A DNA stretch of 64,000 nucleotides from Kappaphycus alvarezii (taxonomy: Eukaryota; Rhodophyta; Florideophyceae; Gigartinales; Solieriaceae). Made by a program: the position numbers and the translations under genes. Where the stretch lies: NCBI GenBank assembly GCA_002205965.3, contig NADL03000623.1, positions 930,001 through 994,000 on the forward strand. Direction: 5' to 3'. Every line of letters starts with the position of its first letter. The stretch's first letter is position 1. Below the pieces are notes generated by a model. It saw only the letters and a program-made list of their open reading frames with translations. It had not been told where the DNA came from and did no database searches. This document shows, piece after piece, positions 23,066 through 36,108 of this stretch.

Positions 23066-23559
23066 TTAAATAGCTGAGAATGTTGCTGGTAAGGTTCAAT
23101 ATTATCAGAGAAATTCATTTAAAGATCCGGCCAAGGCCCAACGTGTACTTTTTGAGCTCTGTCAGGAATTGGATCATGATGATCAAACAGTTGATGAATA
23201 AATACCACCTGCTCAGGATTTCTTCGGAGACGTTAACTGTGATGACGATATTGAAGATTCTGGAAAAGGAAATATGGATAACGATGACTCAACGTATGTC
23301 ACTGGACAGTTATTTTCGCAAATTTCAGTTTAGGACCAACCGTTTTTGGATGACAATGATTTTGAACTAAGGGTACTCAAACAAGCCGAAAAGGTCCTAC
23401 CGAAAGGAAAACTGTAAAGGAACCCGATAAGACTCCCATCCGTAACGTAAAAATCATCTCTCTTCTACGGAAGGAAAGAAAAATGGAGAACGAACAAGTA
23501 AAGATTTATGATATTTTAACTTCCAAAAGTAGCAAGTTGAAAACACACTCCAATTCAGA

Positions 23560-23900
23560 GAAATACCACGGAATTTGTCTCGAAACTGGTGCTCAAAAAT
23601 AAGTGATTGGAAACTCACAAGTTAAGGCATATTGTGACCTAGCTGGGATTAAGGTAAAACGTAAGCAAGTGACAACTGCTTACTAGCTCGGTGATGGAGT
23701 CTTTCCAAGCGTAGCATAGATTCCAATTCGTATTCCAGCGTCTGACGACGCTTTTATACCACTACAAGTCGATGTTGTTGATGCACATATTCCATTCTTG
23801 ATTGGCGTGGAAGCTTTAGACAAATTTGTACTTGTTGCAGACAACGTTGAAAACATACTTGTGCCCAAAATGCATGGATGGACTATTGCAATCACACGTA
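23560..23900 (+). pseudogene. copia-2 retropepsin
   Basis: GICLETGAQK stands where an aspartic protease has D-T-G, so the catalytic Asp appears to be Glu. IPLQVDVVDAHIPFLIGVEA at about 23758-23817 is the conserved C-terminal I-P-F-L-I-G motif, followed by LVADNVENILVPKMHGWT. Stops interrupt the middle. Retropepsins cut the Gag-Pol polyprotein. This one cannot work as read. Confidence 0.6.
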
Positions 23901-23959
23901 ATCAAGGTTACCTTTACGTTGCGTGGGATTGTTCTGGAATCCTGTTCAAAAATTCTCAA

Positions 23960-24620
23960 TTAATGCACCTCCATTTACACATTTCCATCTGTCTACCTCA
24001 ATGCTATAAAATCTGATAAGCAGAGCTAGACCAGAGAAAATGAAGCCGGAGACGCTAGATTCGATTTCGGATATATCCAAACAATGCCGCACATGTCAGA
24101 ACTTTGAACCGAATCCCGGAGTATTCCAGGCTTATAAGCCCAATTAAATCATATTTTTAATCAAGAGTTGGCCCTTGATATTATATTTATTGAAAAAATG
24201 CTGAGTTTCATATCGTGGATACACAAAACCATTTCTGTAATGCTGTATTCTTACACAGTCAAAGTACGGAATATATTTGAAACTATTTTCTTGAGTGCTA
24301 GGATAAAATTTACACTTGATTTCCTGATAGAATGAAATTGGACCAAGGCATTCAATTTGTGTCCAAAACATGGAAAGATTTGAAAAAATCGAATGGAATC
24401 TAACTCAGCCTATATGGAGTTCAAATTCATAATTATATTGGTTCCAGTGAACATTACCATGATCCTTTACGCGATATTTACCATAATACTCACCATTAAG
24501 AGCCAGAGTTTGAACCTCGTACAGTATATTGTTCCACTGCACACTGTATGAGCGTGAGGCGGGCCTGTACAGGGTACATTGGTACGGTACGCTATGCGAG
24601 CGTAGAACCACCGGACTGGC
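23960..24620 (+). pseudogene. copia-2 integrase
   Basis: Frame-shifted pieces show the HHCC finger (the cysteines in DISKQCRTCQNFEPNPG), the first core acidic residue region ALDIIFIEK, the second motif KLDQGIQFVSKTWKDLKKSN near 24330-24395, and the glutamate motif SSEHYHDPLRDIYHN near 24445-24490. These are the D,D-35-E motifs of a retroviral-type integrase in correct order. Stops and frame changes are frequent. Confidence 0.6.
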
Positions 24621-24734
24621 AACCCCTATAAGAGGGCCAAAGGGCTATCGAAGTCTAAAGAGGAGGAATGAAGATTCTGCTTGGGCGCAGAAAAAAAGTA
24701 AATTAAACACAAGCTTAAAATTGTAACGCACCCA

Positions 24735-25920
24735 AGGTATAGGACGACTATGAACGATTCACCAAAAAAACACGTTTCCTTCGAAGATTTCCCTTCTTTC
24801 AACGTCGCGCGCTTCCTTTTTGGTACGAGAATGTAGTGATGCACGGGAAAAGCGAAGAATAAAAGGCGCTTCAGCTCCTCTGACACCTTGGAGGTGCAGC
24901 GTTTGAGCGTTACTACGATGCTTTTGCTCGCGATGGAGCGTTAATGGAGGAATCAAAGGACTATTCGACCGTTAAGGCCAAGGTCATTTAGAAGTTTGGG
25001 AAGAACCCGAAGCTAGGAGAAGAACTTCAGAAGGCTATCAACGATAAGTTAGACCCGAAGGATTCATCGGGCTCCCTAGCGCAGTTGGGCGCTCTCTACA
25101 AGAGAGTTGGATTCAGTGATACCGCTTTGTTCAGCCTGTTTCGAAAAGAAGTTGCAGAAAATCACGATATGGTGCAGTGTGTGATGATTAGAGTTACTGC
25201 GGATTGCAAGGGCCTCAATGATGCAATCTCGGACTTCGTAACAGGACAGAAGACGATCTTCGGAGAAGAAAGTCAAGGGGCCTCCTCGAGTGGAACTCCG
25301 GAGGAGATCCTCTAAAGGCCAGATGCTCGTAGTTCTCAACACCTGGAAAACGAAATGGATCAGGTGGCGGACCAATTCACTGAACTATCTTTGTCTGTGA
25401 AGAAAAAATCGACGGAACGACACCGCCGGTGAAGACTGATGCAGAGTATGTTTGCAGCTATTGAAATCAGAAGGGCCATGGGGCGAGCTGTTGCCTGCTC
25501 TATCCGCATAGAGATACACGTTTCTCTATTTTTGGTAATAGAGGTCATTGGAGCCCACATACTGGTACAGAGGCTCTCGAAACGATGAGCACCGTGGAGA
25601 AATTACTGCAACCTGATCAGAGTCTGGGTAGGAGCTAAAGATAAAGGATCAGAGAGACTATGAAAAGTCTCTGTTGTTCAAGAATCTCCCGAAATGGAAT
25701 TTGTAGCTGCCACGAATAGAGGCGCAGACGGGCCGACCCTCTCGAAACAAAGGAGAGAAAACTTGATGGAACTTGATGCAATCATGAACAAGGCCCCTGC
25801 TGACCGCCCGCCGATCATGGCTCCTATCCCGAGGAATAAGAATAGGAGAGGAAACCTCATGGAGAAGAAGAACGCCAGTGGACTCAAGAATCACGTCGGT
25901 AAGTAAAATTTGATTCTATA
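24735..25920 (+). pseudogene. gypsy-2 Gag and nucleocapsid
   Basis: In one frame with four internal stops: FPFFQRRALPFWYENVVMHG, then FERYYDAFARDGALMEESKD, KFGKNPKLGEELQKAIND and LAQLGALYKRVGFSDTALFS, the helical Gag core. At about 25440-25560 two degenerate CCHC knuckles are visible (NQKGHGASCC and GNRGHWSPH), each missing at least one cysteine. The ORF at 25694-25906 is a basic linker before the protease. Disabled by stops. Confidence 0.6.
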
Positions 25921-26079
25921 ACGGGCCTCCGCTGCCACGGGTATAAACTTCGGGCAACTATTACGCGGAGATATTGAGGAGGGCAGGAAGTTTCTAAAGC
26001 TTCTACTGTCAAAGAGGCTGCTGGTAACACAGCCCTTGGTGGTTAATTATTCAAGAGGTTCAAGCCGACTCAAGTTGTA

Positions 26080-26400
26080 GACGCAAAATTACATGGAACC
26101 GACACCCATGCTCCTCTTGGCAAGGGTACAGTTCCAAACCTAATCTCTTGGTACTTCTGCCAAAAGCTGGCCCTCGCCCCGACGGAGAACGGTAGTCAAG
26201 TTACGGTAGCAGAAGGACCTTTCGCACAGGTTCTTGTATGTATCAGAAGAGTGCCGTTGTCTTACCGGTCGATGGTCGCGCACCTAGAGTTCCTGGTTGC
26301 CAACAATACGCCGTTATACTTTACCGTCGGAAGTCAGACTCTGGAATCCATCCAGACGCGCATCGATTATGCCCTCCAGCAAGTGACGTTGGTTTTATGA
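26080..26400 (+). pseudogene. gypsy-2 protease-like domain
   Basis: The run LHGTDTHAPLGKGTVPNLIS stands in the position of the retropepsin active site. It is followed by SWYFCQKLALAPTENGSQVT, HLEFLVANNTPLYFTVGSQT and LESIQTRIDYALQQV, matching the flap and C-terminal parts of gypsy proteases. The D-T/S-G motif is not intact. The following 350 bp to the reverse transcriptase have no clear domain. Confidence 0.45.
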
Positions 26401-26769
26401 GAAGATAAGATTTTGTTACCATTCGTCAATGGGCCGTCTAGCATCAATGGGGCTCAGACGAACAGTGAGAATTTTACGTCTCGATGAGGGAACTCTCCGT
26501 CCTTTCTCGTCGTCTACCGAAAGCGATGGCGGATCGGATACCGAACAAGATATGGTCATAGTAATCATTAGCAAGTAACCGTACGAGCCTGATCTACCTC
26601 GCTCGGGGAAGACTGAAGTTAAGAAAGAAGTTGAAGTTCAAGTGGACCTCTTGGCTCTACTTTAGTCGAAACTAGAACACCTCGGGGAGAAGAACCAGAA
26701 GGATCTAGCGAAGGTTCTCAAGGATGCAGATGTCGAAGTTTGGGACATTCACGATCTTGAGCCAGCTCA

Positions 26770-27545
26770 GGTGCAGGTGGTACATGCTTTCGAGTTGACG
26801 GATGAGACTCCGATACATTCGACACCCCCCAAAAACCACCGAGGTATTGCGAAGTACTAAGGAAAGAGGTAAATTAATTATTGAAAGCTGGAATTCATAA
26901 CACCGTCAAGGTCCGCCTGGTCCTTTCCGGCAGTGATAGCCACAAAGAAAGACGGAAGGCCCCGGCTCTGCGTCGATTACCGTCAGTTGAATAGGATGAT
27001 GAATCTAGACCGCTGTTTGTTCCCGAAAATAGAAGAATATTTCGACGAACTCTCTGACGGAGAGTTCCTCACGACGGTGGACCTTTACACAGGATACTGG
27101 CAGGCTAGAATGCCCGAACACTGCAAGGAAAAGACGGCAGTTTTCTCTCGACACGGAACGTAAAAGTTCGGGGTAATTCATTTTTTACTCATGAACGCTC
27201 CGGAGAAACTTCAAAGGAAGATGGACGAGGTTCTTCGCAAGTTACCGTTTGCTATGGTTTATGTGGTCGATGTTGTATTACTATCTAAGAAGTTGAAGGA
27301 ACACCTAACTCACTGGAATGAAATGTTCAGGAGGATCAAAGAGGCGAAATGAAGCTGAAGGTAATCGAGTGCAGCTTTGCTCAGTTACAAGCGAGGTTGC
27401 TCGGTCACAATGTCAAATAAAGCCGTATGAAGATGGATCTCGACAAGATCAAAGACATCATGAAGGCCTCTGTATTGGCAAATGAGATCGGACTCATGAA
27501 CTTTCTACGGCTAGCGGTATAATACCAACGGTTCATAGAGAGGTT
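26770..27545 (+). pseudogene. gypsy-2 reverse transcriptase with mutated YxDD
   Basis: The start reads VQVVHAFELTDETPIHSTPP. Then come ATKKDGRPRLCVDYRQLNRM (26933-26995) and DGEFLTTVDLYTGYWQARMP with the first catalytic Asp. Near 27250-27290 the active-site box is MVYVVDVVLLSK, where gypsy elements have YVDD: the first Asp of the pair is Val. The thumb region (SFAQLQARLLGHNV, then EIGLMNFLRLAV, YQRFIERFIRF) follows to 27545 with stops. Clearly an inactive reverse transcriptase. Confidence 0.75.
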
Positions 27546-27934
27546 CATAAGGTTCAATCAATATCGTCTAATGACATCTACTTTGTACTGTAATGAAAAC
27601 TCCTCAAAATATCTTGATTTAATTTATTGAGAGATTGCTCTCCACACAGCCGGCGACTATTCGCCAGGGTTGTGGTTCTACATTAATATACCGCGCCTTT
27701 TCTGTTCAACCCAATCGGAGGGCAGGATAGTCAACTGAGTAAGCAAGCGTACCAAGCTTTACTTTCTCAGTAATAATACAGGCGGTCGGCCTTACTCCTA
27801 TACAATAGCCTCCTCTCAACAGAGCCTACTGTCAAAGATAACCCCTCGCCGTGCGCGAGATTATACTTTCCCGTGGGATTCTCTCGAGCTACTGTAGATT
27901 TCACTGACAGATACAATAAACTAATAATCAAAAT

Positions 27935-28320
27935 GCTGTGGTGTTTGACATATTCACCCATATTATGCATGGTGCTGTATAGAGATAAATGATGTAATTT
28001 CCTTCTATACTTCTTTTCTAGATATCAGTTCCTTATAAAGCTCATTCTGTCGGTGCAACGCTTACTTCCTGTTCCGCTATATGCTAGTATTACACTTGGA
28101 TTAGTCGCAAATCATTGGAGTCTAATATATTTCACGGGCGGTCGTTCTCTTATAGATTTAACACCGCTAACTGCACTAACTGCACTAACTGCATTTTTTT
28201 TGCCAATATACCTTAAATAAGATAAATAACCGGGGTTTAACGAGTGGAGACCTGAAATAGTCATCTTTTCCACAAATTTCTATCCAGCTTGTCACTTCAA
28301 ATTAAATTTGCTATTTCATT
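27935..28320 (+). repeat. Direct repeat A, candidate 5' LTR of copia-3
   Basis: Shares ordered blocks with 40256-40640, for example ATCAGTTCCTT, CTTCCTGTTC, GATAAATAACCG, GAGACCTGAAA and CACAAATTTCTATCCAGCT. It contains a private three-fold tandem of CTAACTGCA at 28167-28193 that is absent from the other copy. Strong divergence implies great age if these are LTRs. Confidence 0.6.
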
Positions 28321-31300
28321 TCGGCATTTTAGAATTAATTGATAACTGGTTCTCGAACAATATTGAAGTATCTTCCTCAACTCCTTCTTAGTACTCATTC
28401 ACTGCTTTTTCTGCAGCTGCTAATGCTGCTCTACCTCTGAAGTCGTTCTTTGACATTTACATTGCCTCTGCCTCGTTAATTATGTCTACAAAACTCGAAA
28501 AGCAAGACGAAATGGCTAGAAAATGATTTTCCTGTTTTTTTCCGAAAAAGACCTTTTATTCCGTGTCGAACGAAGATTTCTCCGACCAGTGGGTGAATTT
28601 TACATTTATGAGCGTTAAAAGGCAGTACAGAGAAGGGATACGCATGAACTTGAGTAATCTTCAAAAGATGTACCGCCAACCGTCATCCTCGTGGTGTGCA
28701 TCTTTACTGCACTTATTTCCTCCTAGAGGGGTTTGAAATATCTATGTAAGCTACTAAAATTCCCATATGGTTTAAAATGCCGCCAAAATCGCCGGTCTTA
28801 CTCCCTTTCCAATCTTTTCAACTCCATATTCAATCAAATTCACCATTTATCCTCTTTGATTTACTGCTTCAACTTTATATCTACTTTCTCTCGTTTTTAT
28901 CATGCGAACATGGCCTAGTGCTACTCGTTCGCCCAGCCTATCGACTATTTTCAAGTTTTTAAGTATCAGTGTAATTATGGGCATTGAAGCCCAGAATTTT
29001 CAATGTTTTTCGAGGTCGTCAGCTTGTTCTACTTTTTCACTTACATTTTGGACGACTTTTGCTGACAAAACACAGCCATGCACGTGGCATATCCCCGGGA
29101 CGGACCAAAGATACACAAATGCCTGCCGTTGCATTGTACTGCAAGGACACAAACTTGGTCAACATGGAGGAAATCTACTGTATCAGTTTACAATACTGAC
29201 TGTATAGCCAAATACTGTACAAATCACTTTTGTACAGTCGGTTATTGCAGTATGCACACTGTACGTTCAACAATTGCACGACTAACTACTTGCGGCGTAC
29301 TCAGTGTCTATTTACACTGTTGGCCAGGGACACTAGCTTGAAATCTATTCACGGCACGGTCAACTTTCCACTAAAAATCTCTATCTCGCACAGCATATGC
29401 TACTGACCGCTGTGATCATGTTTAGTCCTTTTTTACACGAGGTGTTTTTCGGCTAGTTTGGCATATTTTAGTGTAATACTCAGCTTGGTCAACCTTTGCG
29501 GATCGCAACTAACGAGTCAAGGCTAGCTGTTCCAAGAACTTGAGTACCTGGTAGTACACTTCTGTTTCATTGCTACCCAACTCACTCGGAGGTCTTACTA
29601 CTGACCATTGGCCCTTTCCTCTTTATACCATCCATTCATCATCTGAACGGTCGACAATCGAGGCGCCAAGGAATTTATTTGGAGTCCCCAGTGGGCCATG
29701 AGTAATCATTCAAATAAACATAAATAATTTTTCTATCAATACGTAACAATATCTTTTTATTGCTATTTTTAAATCTATTCAAAGCTTGTGAATATATTCA
29801 TTATATGGGTGTCTAAATGGGTTGCAGGGAAAATAAATTTCGTTTCATGCCATATTTCATTGACCAAGTCATTGCCTGGTCATTGAGTCTTTGGATGTGG
29901 GACCTATTGTAATGTCCTACTTAATTTGTAATTTGTACATTAATACGGTGCAATTTGAATTACACTACGTATAGCACAACAGAATCCTTCATACTTCGAC
30001 AAACAGACTAATACCTTCTGGATACAGTATCTTTATTAAAATTGTATGGCCGCCCCATCTGTACTGGTCCGCGTATCATGGCGCTTTCATTGTAGTTTGA
30101 ACGTAGTGTTTTGGTTGCTCGCTCAACAGGAAAGGGCAAGAATGTAAATTTCCGTACGTTCCACACTCTATACGTGGCTTCTCGTATTCCAAACCCAACG
30201 CATCGACAAATACCCTCCCCTCCCTTCTGCAGAAGCATTGAAAACTTCAATTCGTCTTATACAAGTCACATAAAACCACCCGCCTGCTGCTGATCCATCC
30301 CATGCGGTGGGCTCGGACATCCAACGCCGTTTCCAATCGTCGCTGCTAGTAAATTCACATGCTTTGATGATTAATCCCTAGGGAACCAACTTATATAATA
30401 CTCCAAAATTTCAGGTTCCGGCCAGGGTAATCTTCCACTTCATCCATCTCCCACTTAGCCCCTCCTTATCAATAACATCCCAATGTATCCCCTTCCCCTC
30501 TATGTAGACAGAATGCCCCTTTTCACAAAGTTGGAGTATTAACTACTCCCTCTTTTCCTTCGCTTTTTATATTGGTTTCATTATACCTCATTTCTACCCA
30601 TTGTAATTTCTTTCTCTTCTCTTACTAAACCAAGCAGAGAATCAGAAAAAAATTTGCTGTTCAGGATATATCTTTGCCGATGACGAACAGCGCAACCTTT
30701 TGGACACGATTTGTCGCTATGTATTAGACACAAACCTCTAAGGAAACGAGTTGCGCCACTTTTTTGTGAATATCCGAAACATATATTCCAGTCACAGGAA
30801 AAATTAATCCGAAGTTCCCATTTTTAGAGAAACTTAAGTCAGCCGTAATATTACCAGTTAATAATTTCGAATAAAGTTTTGAGAATGTCGCGTTCACAAT
30901 TTCAAATGGTCCAGAACTGCATTCCTGCATCAAACATATCCATTCGTTATTATCGATCGAATATTTTTCTTTACTATCTCTTCCATTATCTCCCTTTCCA
31001 TCTATTGTACAAACCATGATGTTAAAAAAACTTTCCAACAATACATCGCAACTTCTCAGTAGGGCTTCTGGTAAATATTTTAGCTCAGTAACTTTTTTTT
31101 CGTCACTGAATATGAGTATGCCTCTCGAGACTTCCATTTATCTAAATAACAGAAAATACAATTTCTGTTTCTGTTATTCCTTGAAGATGCTGCATTCTAT
31201 TATCAGAAAAACTTGGAGTATCGCTTTGTTGATTTTTTACACAGCCATTGATACAACTGATTAGCAGTTGAATCCGATCTCACGTCAAAACTAGTTTACA

Positions 31301-32780
31301 TTTATACCTTGGAATCTTACTCAATGAAGAGCAACTGTCCTTTTCCTCTTCTCTTTCGTCGGACGAGGACAAAATCGATAAAATTTAAATTAGAGCCACG
31401 TATCTCTCTCAATATGCTAGACAAAGAAAAATGTATCTCTCGCAATAAGTTACGCAAAGAAACGAAAAATAACTGCTCCGCGGCCCATTTGCAGGATTAT
31501 AGCGGAGTTCAAACTTAGTATTATTCTCCATTTTCTTGCAACCAGCTCTCCAGACAAACCATCATACTCAACATACCAGCTTCGCAGAGCCCATTTACTC
31601 TTGTTTCCTTTTTCCACATTGATAATCACGCCTATATTAATCCCATTTAAATTCGCGTCCCTCCATATTGAATCCCTCCCCCAATAGTCCCGCATTTCCG
31701 GAGCTGCGGAAACCTCCATTTTATCAATAATTGGCCGTACTACAAAAACATCGAAAAATACCTAATATCTCTTCATTCTTTTCAAACTACCCGAATCGAG
31801 ACACCAAGGTCTTGAAACGAGCACATTTCGAAACTATCGACAGTTTCACTGACCTTGAAAATAAAATACGTTCTTACGGTGCTTAAAATACCTATTTAAT
31901 TGCAAACCAAGAAACCAGCCTTTTCAAACGATTTCGATCCCTTCTCCTCAGACCAAATCATTTACTATCAGCCTCCTAGTTCTATCCATCTTGGTAACAC
32001 CTAAGACGAAGCCAGGTATTTTGACATGGTACCTTCCTGACCTGCGACCCAAAGTGCAACCCTTTCCTCCTCCAAAAAATTTGGTAATGTACTCTGTACC
32101 AAGAAATTCGATTTAATACCTTTTTATTATCGTTCCTGTATATAAATTTTGGCGTTAAAAATATAGTTTAGGACAAAACATCGGCTACATACGGGGAAAA
32201 ATGGGACACCATATGACTTTTAACAAGTCAAACATCGCCTATCACCCCGGCGACGGAATTTTAGCTTCCTTTGGCCCCATATCAGATCTCACATCTTGTC
32301 CTGATCGTTACTTCATGGCAGTAAAAATTTTTTCTATATCTGCAGACATACTTATGTTACTGCGCGTTTAACTCCAGGTCAGGGAGAAGCTAGTCACCGG
32401 TAATGCTGAAAACGTCAAATTGAGCAACAATTCACGTTTTCGCACCCCGTAACTCAGAGAGATATTGGCATTTGCACGTCTAATATTAGTACGTCTACTC
32501 CTAGTTCTCCTATCTTCAGTGGCGTCGTCTCCGCTATCACTCCCTTTATTCCTTCAAGTAGCAGCCATATAAACACATAGCAAGTGCAAGCCACGGAAAG
32601 GAGGCTACTGAAACAAAACGACTATTGATTCGCTCAAAACTTGCCAGCATTTATCACCGAGGCGGCAAACATTCCAAGCCTCCTCCCCAGATGAAATACT
32701 GAAGTCTTTAATTGAGATTCATATGTGGACCTCATGTTTCTCCACGTCGAAAATACGCCGAGAGTAGACCTTCAAGTTAC
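28321..32780 (+). other. Decayed interior of copia-3; no domain identified
   Basis: Expected to hold gag and protease, but only short ORFs remain. Minus-strand ORFs at 30008-30250, 30724-31137 (137 codons) and 31450-31719 (GINIGVIINVEKGNKSKWAL, WYVEYDGLSGELVARKW) look protein-like and may belong to an unrecognised insertion. A perfect 10-bp stem, ACTGTACAAA/TTTGTACAGT, lies at about 29214-29239. Confidence 0.35.
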
Positions 32781-33349
32781 GACTATGGGTGCAATTTTTT
32801 TCGACATTCTGCTTCTTACAGAGAGAATAAATTTAAGTCATTTCGTCCACTTTCTTTAGATTTTGAGTCAGAATTTCCACTGGCTTCCTAGAATCGTTCG
32901 CACTGACAAAGGCACCGTCTTCATTTTGCTTTGCTTCCAAGATCTTGCGTCAATGAATCCAAGTTGATCTTTTAGGTGTTTAAATCTATAATTAAATCGC
33001 TACTGGGAAAAAATTCTACGACCCGCTAAGCAGAATCTACCTCAAAGTGTTCCTAGAAAATCTACAACCAGAACCTGATATCTCTAATTCACTTTCCTTC
33101 AAATCTATGAATGACACTCTGAACGCAGATAATCTTTTCCTCTCACTGCTTTTCTTCGTAATCTTCACTTACTTTCATTCCGTCATTATTTGCATCCATA
33201 ATCAGACAGAACGAATGCAGTACTTATCCCTTGTTCGGCTCAAAATGGAAACTATTACCTCTCGACTATGCTTTCAAAAGGAATCTCAGTCCGGCCTTCC
33301 TTTCTCTTCTAATTTCTCCTTAGATCTAGTTATAAAATCGTTGGAATAG
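32780..33349 (+). pseudogene. copia-3 integrase core
   Basis: LPRIVRTDKGTVF near 32890-32930 holds the second catalytic Asp. After a frame change, IATGKKFYDPLSRIYLKVF marks the glutamate region (GERYH in relatives, here GKKFY, so the Glu appears lost). An intact 100-codon run, 33047-33349, follows with FKSMNDTLNADNLFLSLLFF and NQTERMQYLSLVRLKMETIT. The MNDT and ERM...AR motifs match the same family as copia-1. Confidence 0.55.
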
Positions 33350-34059
33350 TGAAAAGGAGAATTTCAAGATGTTTGAACCCAGAAAAAAAACTGGGGTTTT
33401 AAAGGAAATCAAGCCCTTGTCGATCGGAATGGACCTTAAACTCAATTTTCAGGTGTTAATCTTCATCTCTACATAGTGAACCTGTATCATCTTTTATTTT
33501 TTGCATGAAGAAGTCGCTGCAGCCTTGTATTACATGTTACATATTTTCGTTCACAGCTCCTCCCAAGAAGTCCTATCTGTCTCCCAGGGACGTTTCATCC
33601 TAAGGGTCTTATACCGAGCATTCTGCAATTTGTGGACGCCATAGTACATAAATACATGGAATTCTTGAGCCAAACAATAACTTTGGTTTCGAATTTAAAT
33701 CTTCCAAAGATTGCTAGTATTATAAAAGGCCATTTCCAAACCATGTTGTGACAAGCGCCATTTTTGAACATACGGATTGCGACAATAGTAGACTTTGGGA
33801 ATGGACAGTGGCTATTTCAGTCATGTATAACACAAGCTGTGAAGTATTAAGTCATGTAAAAACACATTGTGACATCTCGCAGACAAATGGAGGAATGTCC
33901 AATACAGTCCGTAACTTGTTGCTAAAGTTGTACAAGCATGGTGTCGTTCAACCCCACTAAGTAGTCAAATAAAAAGCTGTCCCAAACGCATTGTAAAACG
34001 CTTTACACATATACGAAAGAGCGGATACTAACAGATACTTAGAGAAAGGATACTCAATC

Positions 34060-35741
34060 ACCTCATAAATTATTAAACATCATTCCTAGTGATCTCATCC
34101 TCAAAACACTGCCTAAGATGACATTGTGGTGCGACTCGATCAAGAAGACCAAAAAGAGAACAATTTTTTGCCCTTCCCCGTTGACAACTTGGACCTTGCT
34201 CGTACCAATTCTTCTTCCTTTTTCCACTGCTCCTCGATGGAAGTCCTCTCGGTGGAGGTATAGCTCTTGGTACCTGCAACTTCTCACCAGCTGCTACTTG
34301 ACGCTTTGATTATTTTTTCAACTCAGCAATAGCTTACGGGGCGGGATATCCGAATGTAATATTTTCATATTAAAACTTCCAAGAAAATGCTAGATATCTC
34401 GCAGATTTAAATCGATGCGGGTTAGATGATCAGTACTTCTCGCAAAGAATTGCTGCACCATGATAACCGGAAAGCCGCTCCCATTCTTACTGTATGAACA
34501 GCAACTATGGGAATTTTTCTTGTGTCTGCTTAAAATTACTTGTCAGACGGTGCTTCCATCTGTGACGCTGCGAACAGTAACCTCCGTTTGAGATGTTTTA
34601 TCGAGTCATTTAACATTGTTCTGGTAAACTCTTGACTTCTGAACTATTTCGGCCATAATTCGATTAACAGTAGGCGGTAAGGAATTGTGCATGTACTTGC
34701 AGCTGATTATTGACGTACAAATTTCTCTCTCTGAGTAAGAAATACCTTTTCCAGCACTTTCTGCGGATAAAAATTCTTTACATGGTTTTTTAATGCTGCT
34801 TCCATTCCGCTCTCCGCTCCTTGCGAGGTGGTTATTGTATCTTCTAGATTTGAGCATGCCATGTAAATCTCAGAATCCTCAAACTTACTCAATTACTCTG
34901 CTTTTGTGCCGGAGTACTGACTCTTAATAACGTTCACATCTGCGACACTGGGGGCGTACAGAGTCTGATCGTAGAGGCTAATTCCGGCGCTCTTCCCAGA
35001 ACCAAGTTTGGTTCCTAGATTTTTACGCACTTGTAGAGGATCAAGAAACAGGCGGGCAGACTCCATTGTTCTCTTGTAGGTCGTATCAATTGATTTTTTC
35101 TGATCAATACTTGTGGTTCCTCCCGGTACATCAACCTCCGGTATTGCTTTGCACGCTATAAATAACTCAGACCAAGTCTGAAATGACTCAGGCCCCACGA
35201 AATGTGCAAATGCTAAACATAGTAAATTTTTGTTTGCATCATACCCGAGCACCTCAAAAATAGTTCCATAAGACCTGTCACCAACTCCCTCGCAGTAGAC
35301 AGCTTCTGCAGTACATTTGTTTCTACCTTTACTGCAGAAATGCTTTGCAACCGACGGAATAAACAAAAAGCCACCATAGTAACTGCTTTCATCATTAATT
35401 TCCTTCACATCAACATAGTCCGCGTTAAAAGGGGTGATCTCAGATGGCCTCCTGCGACGATTTTGCTGTGATTGTATAAATTTGTAAGCCTTTATTCTCT
35501 CCTCTTTCATCTCAGCACCAGAAAAATTGAAGATCTTCAGTCTATGGCCCTCTTCCCTCAATAGTCTGGCATAACCCTCTAGCTCTGCAATGTCGATAGC
35601 TCTATTTGCTGGTAAGTATCGAACAAGCTCCCTTCTTACTGCGGTGTAATGCTGGTAAGGGTGCTGACGACGATGCATTTGCATCCGCCGGACTGTAAGC
35701 CACTCTAGATTTGGCCACGTTGGCAGCTTACCGTTGCTCAA
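34060..35741 (-). pseudogene. MULE transposase catalytic region and SWIM-like tail
   Basis: The 282-codon ORF 35741-34893 contains DESSYYGGFLFIPSVAKHF, YGTIFEVLGYDANKNLL, CLAFAHFVGPESFQTWSELF and GGTTSIDQKKSIDTTYKRTM followed by SARLFLDPLQVRKNLGTKLG. This fits the MULE/DDE core (A-H-F..E....W..F and the D..K.I...... H/RN region). Downstream, in shifted frames, LPPTVNRIMAEIVQKSRVYQ and a Cys-rich HSCCSYSKNGSGFP look like the residue of a SWIM zinc finger. 34287-34063 adds a basic tail. Broken after 34893. Confidence 0.65.
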
Positions 35742-36108
35742 GGACTTGATGTGCGATCAGAACCCGTCGAACAGTTCTATATAACCGACAACTTGGAAAC
35801 CTTTGGCACAACTTCTGGTCCCTCAAGTTGTCGCTTGTTCTCATGCGATATATTGACTTGGCTTAGACAAGAATGGCAATTTCCAATGTTTTCATGCCTC
35901 GATTTTGCGCGAAGTTATCGAGGATAGCTTTCGCAATCTGATTAGACATGTAAGCCGGTTTGCAGAAGTTATCCCGTTCTCCCTGTTCTAGCCTCTCCTC
36001 ATCTTGCTCCAAGCATTCATTCCTATGCTGGACATATTTGTTAAGCTTTCAAGTCTGGTATTGCGGCTGCCAGTCGATTACAGTTGAGGCGTTGCAGTTC
36101 TTATTCCT

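Larger units (their letters stand above)
22580..24720 (+). mobile_element. Degenerate Ty1/copia retrotransposon (copia-2), 5' two thirds
   Basis: Plus-strand order is gag with zinc knuckle (22580 to about 23065), retropepsin (about 23560-23900) and integrase (about 23960-24620), which is the copia order. Sequence similarity of the integrase to copia-1 and copia-3 indicates one family. It ends at about 24.72 kb, where a gypsy Gag begins on the same strand, so the reverse transcriptase half is missing. AT-rich and full of stops. Confidence 0.65.
24720..27560 (+). mobile_element. Degenerate Ty3/gypsy retrotransposon (gypsy-2), gag to reverse transcriptase
   Basis: Plus-strand Gag (24735-25315), zinc knuckles (about 25440-25560), protease-like region (about 26080-26400) and reverse transcriptase (about 26770-27545). 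The element begins exactly where copia-2 stops and ends before RNase H and integrase. Its integrase end is like the fragment at 1-834, which may be from the same family. No LTRs recognised. Confidence 0.65.

Noticed and set aside
28167-28193. CRISPR-like array
   Set aside because: Three adjacent 9-bp units without spacers. This is a simple tandem repeat in a eukaryotic transposon.
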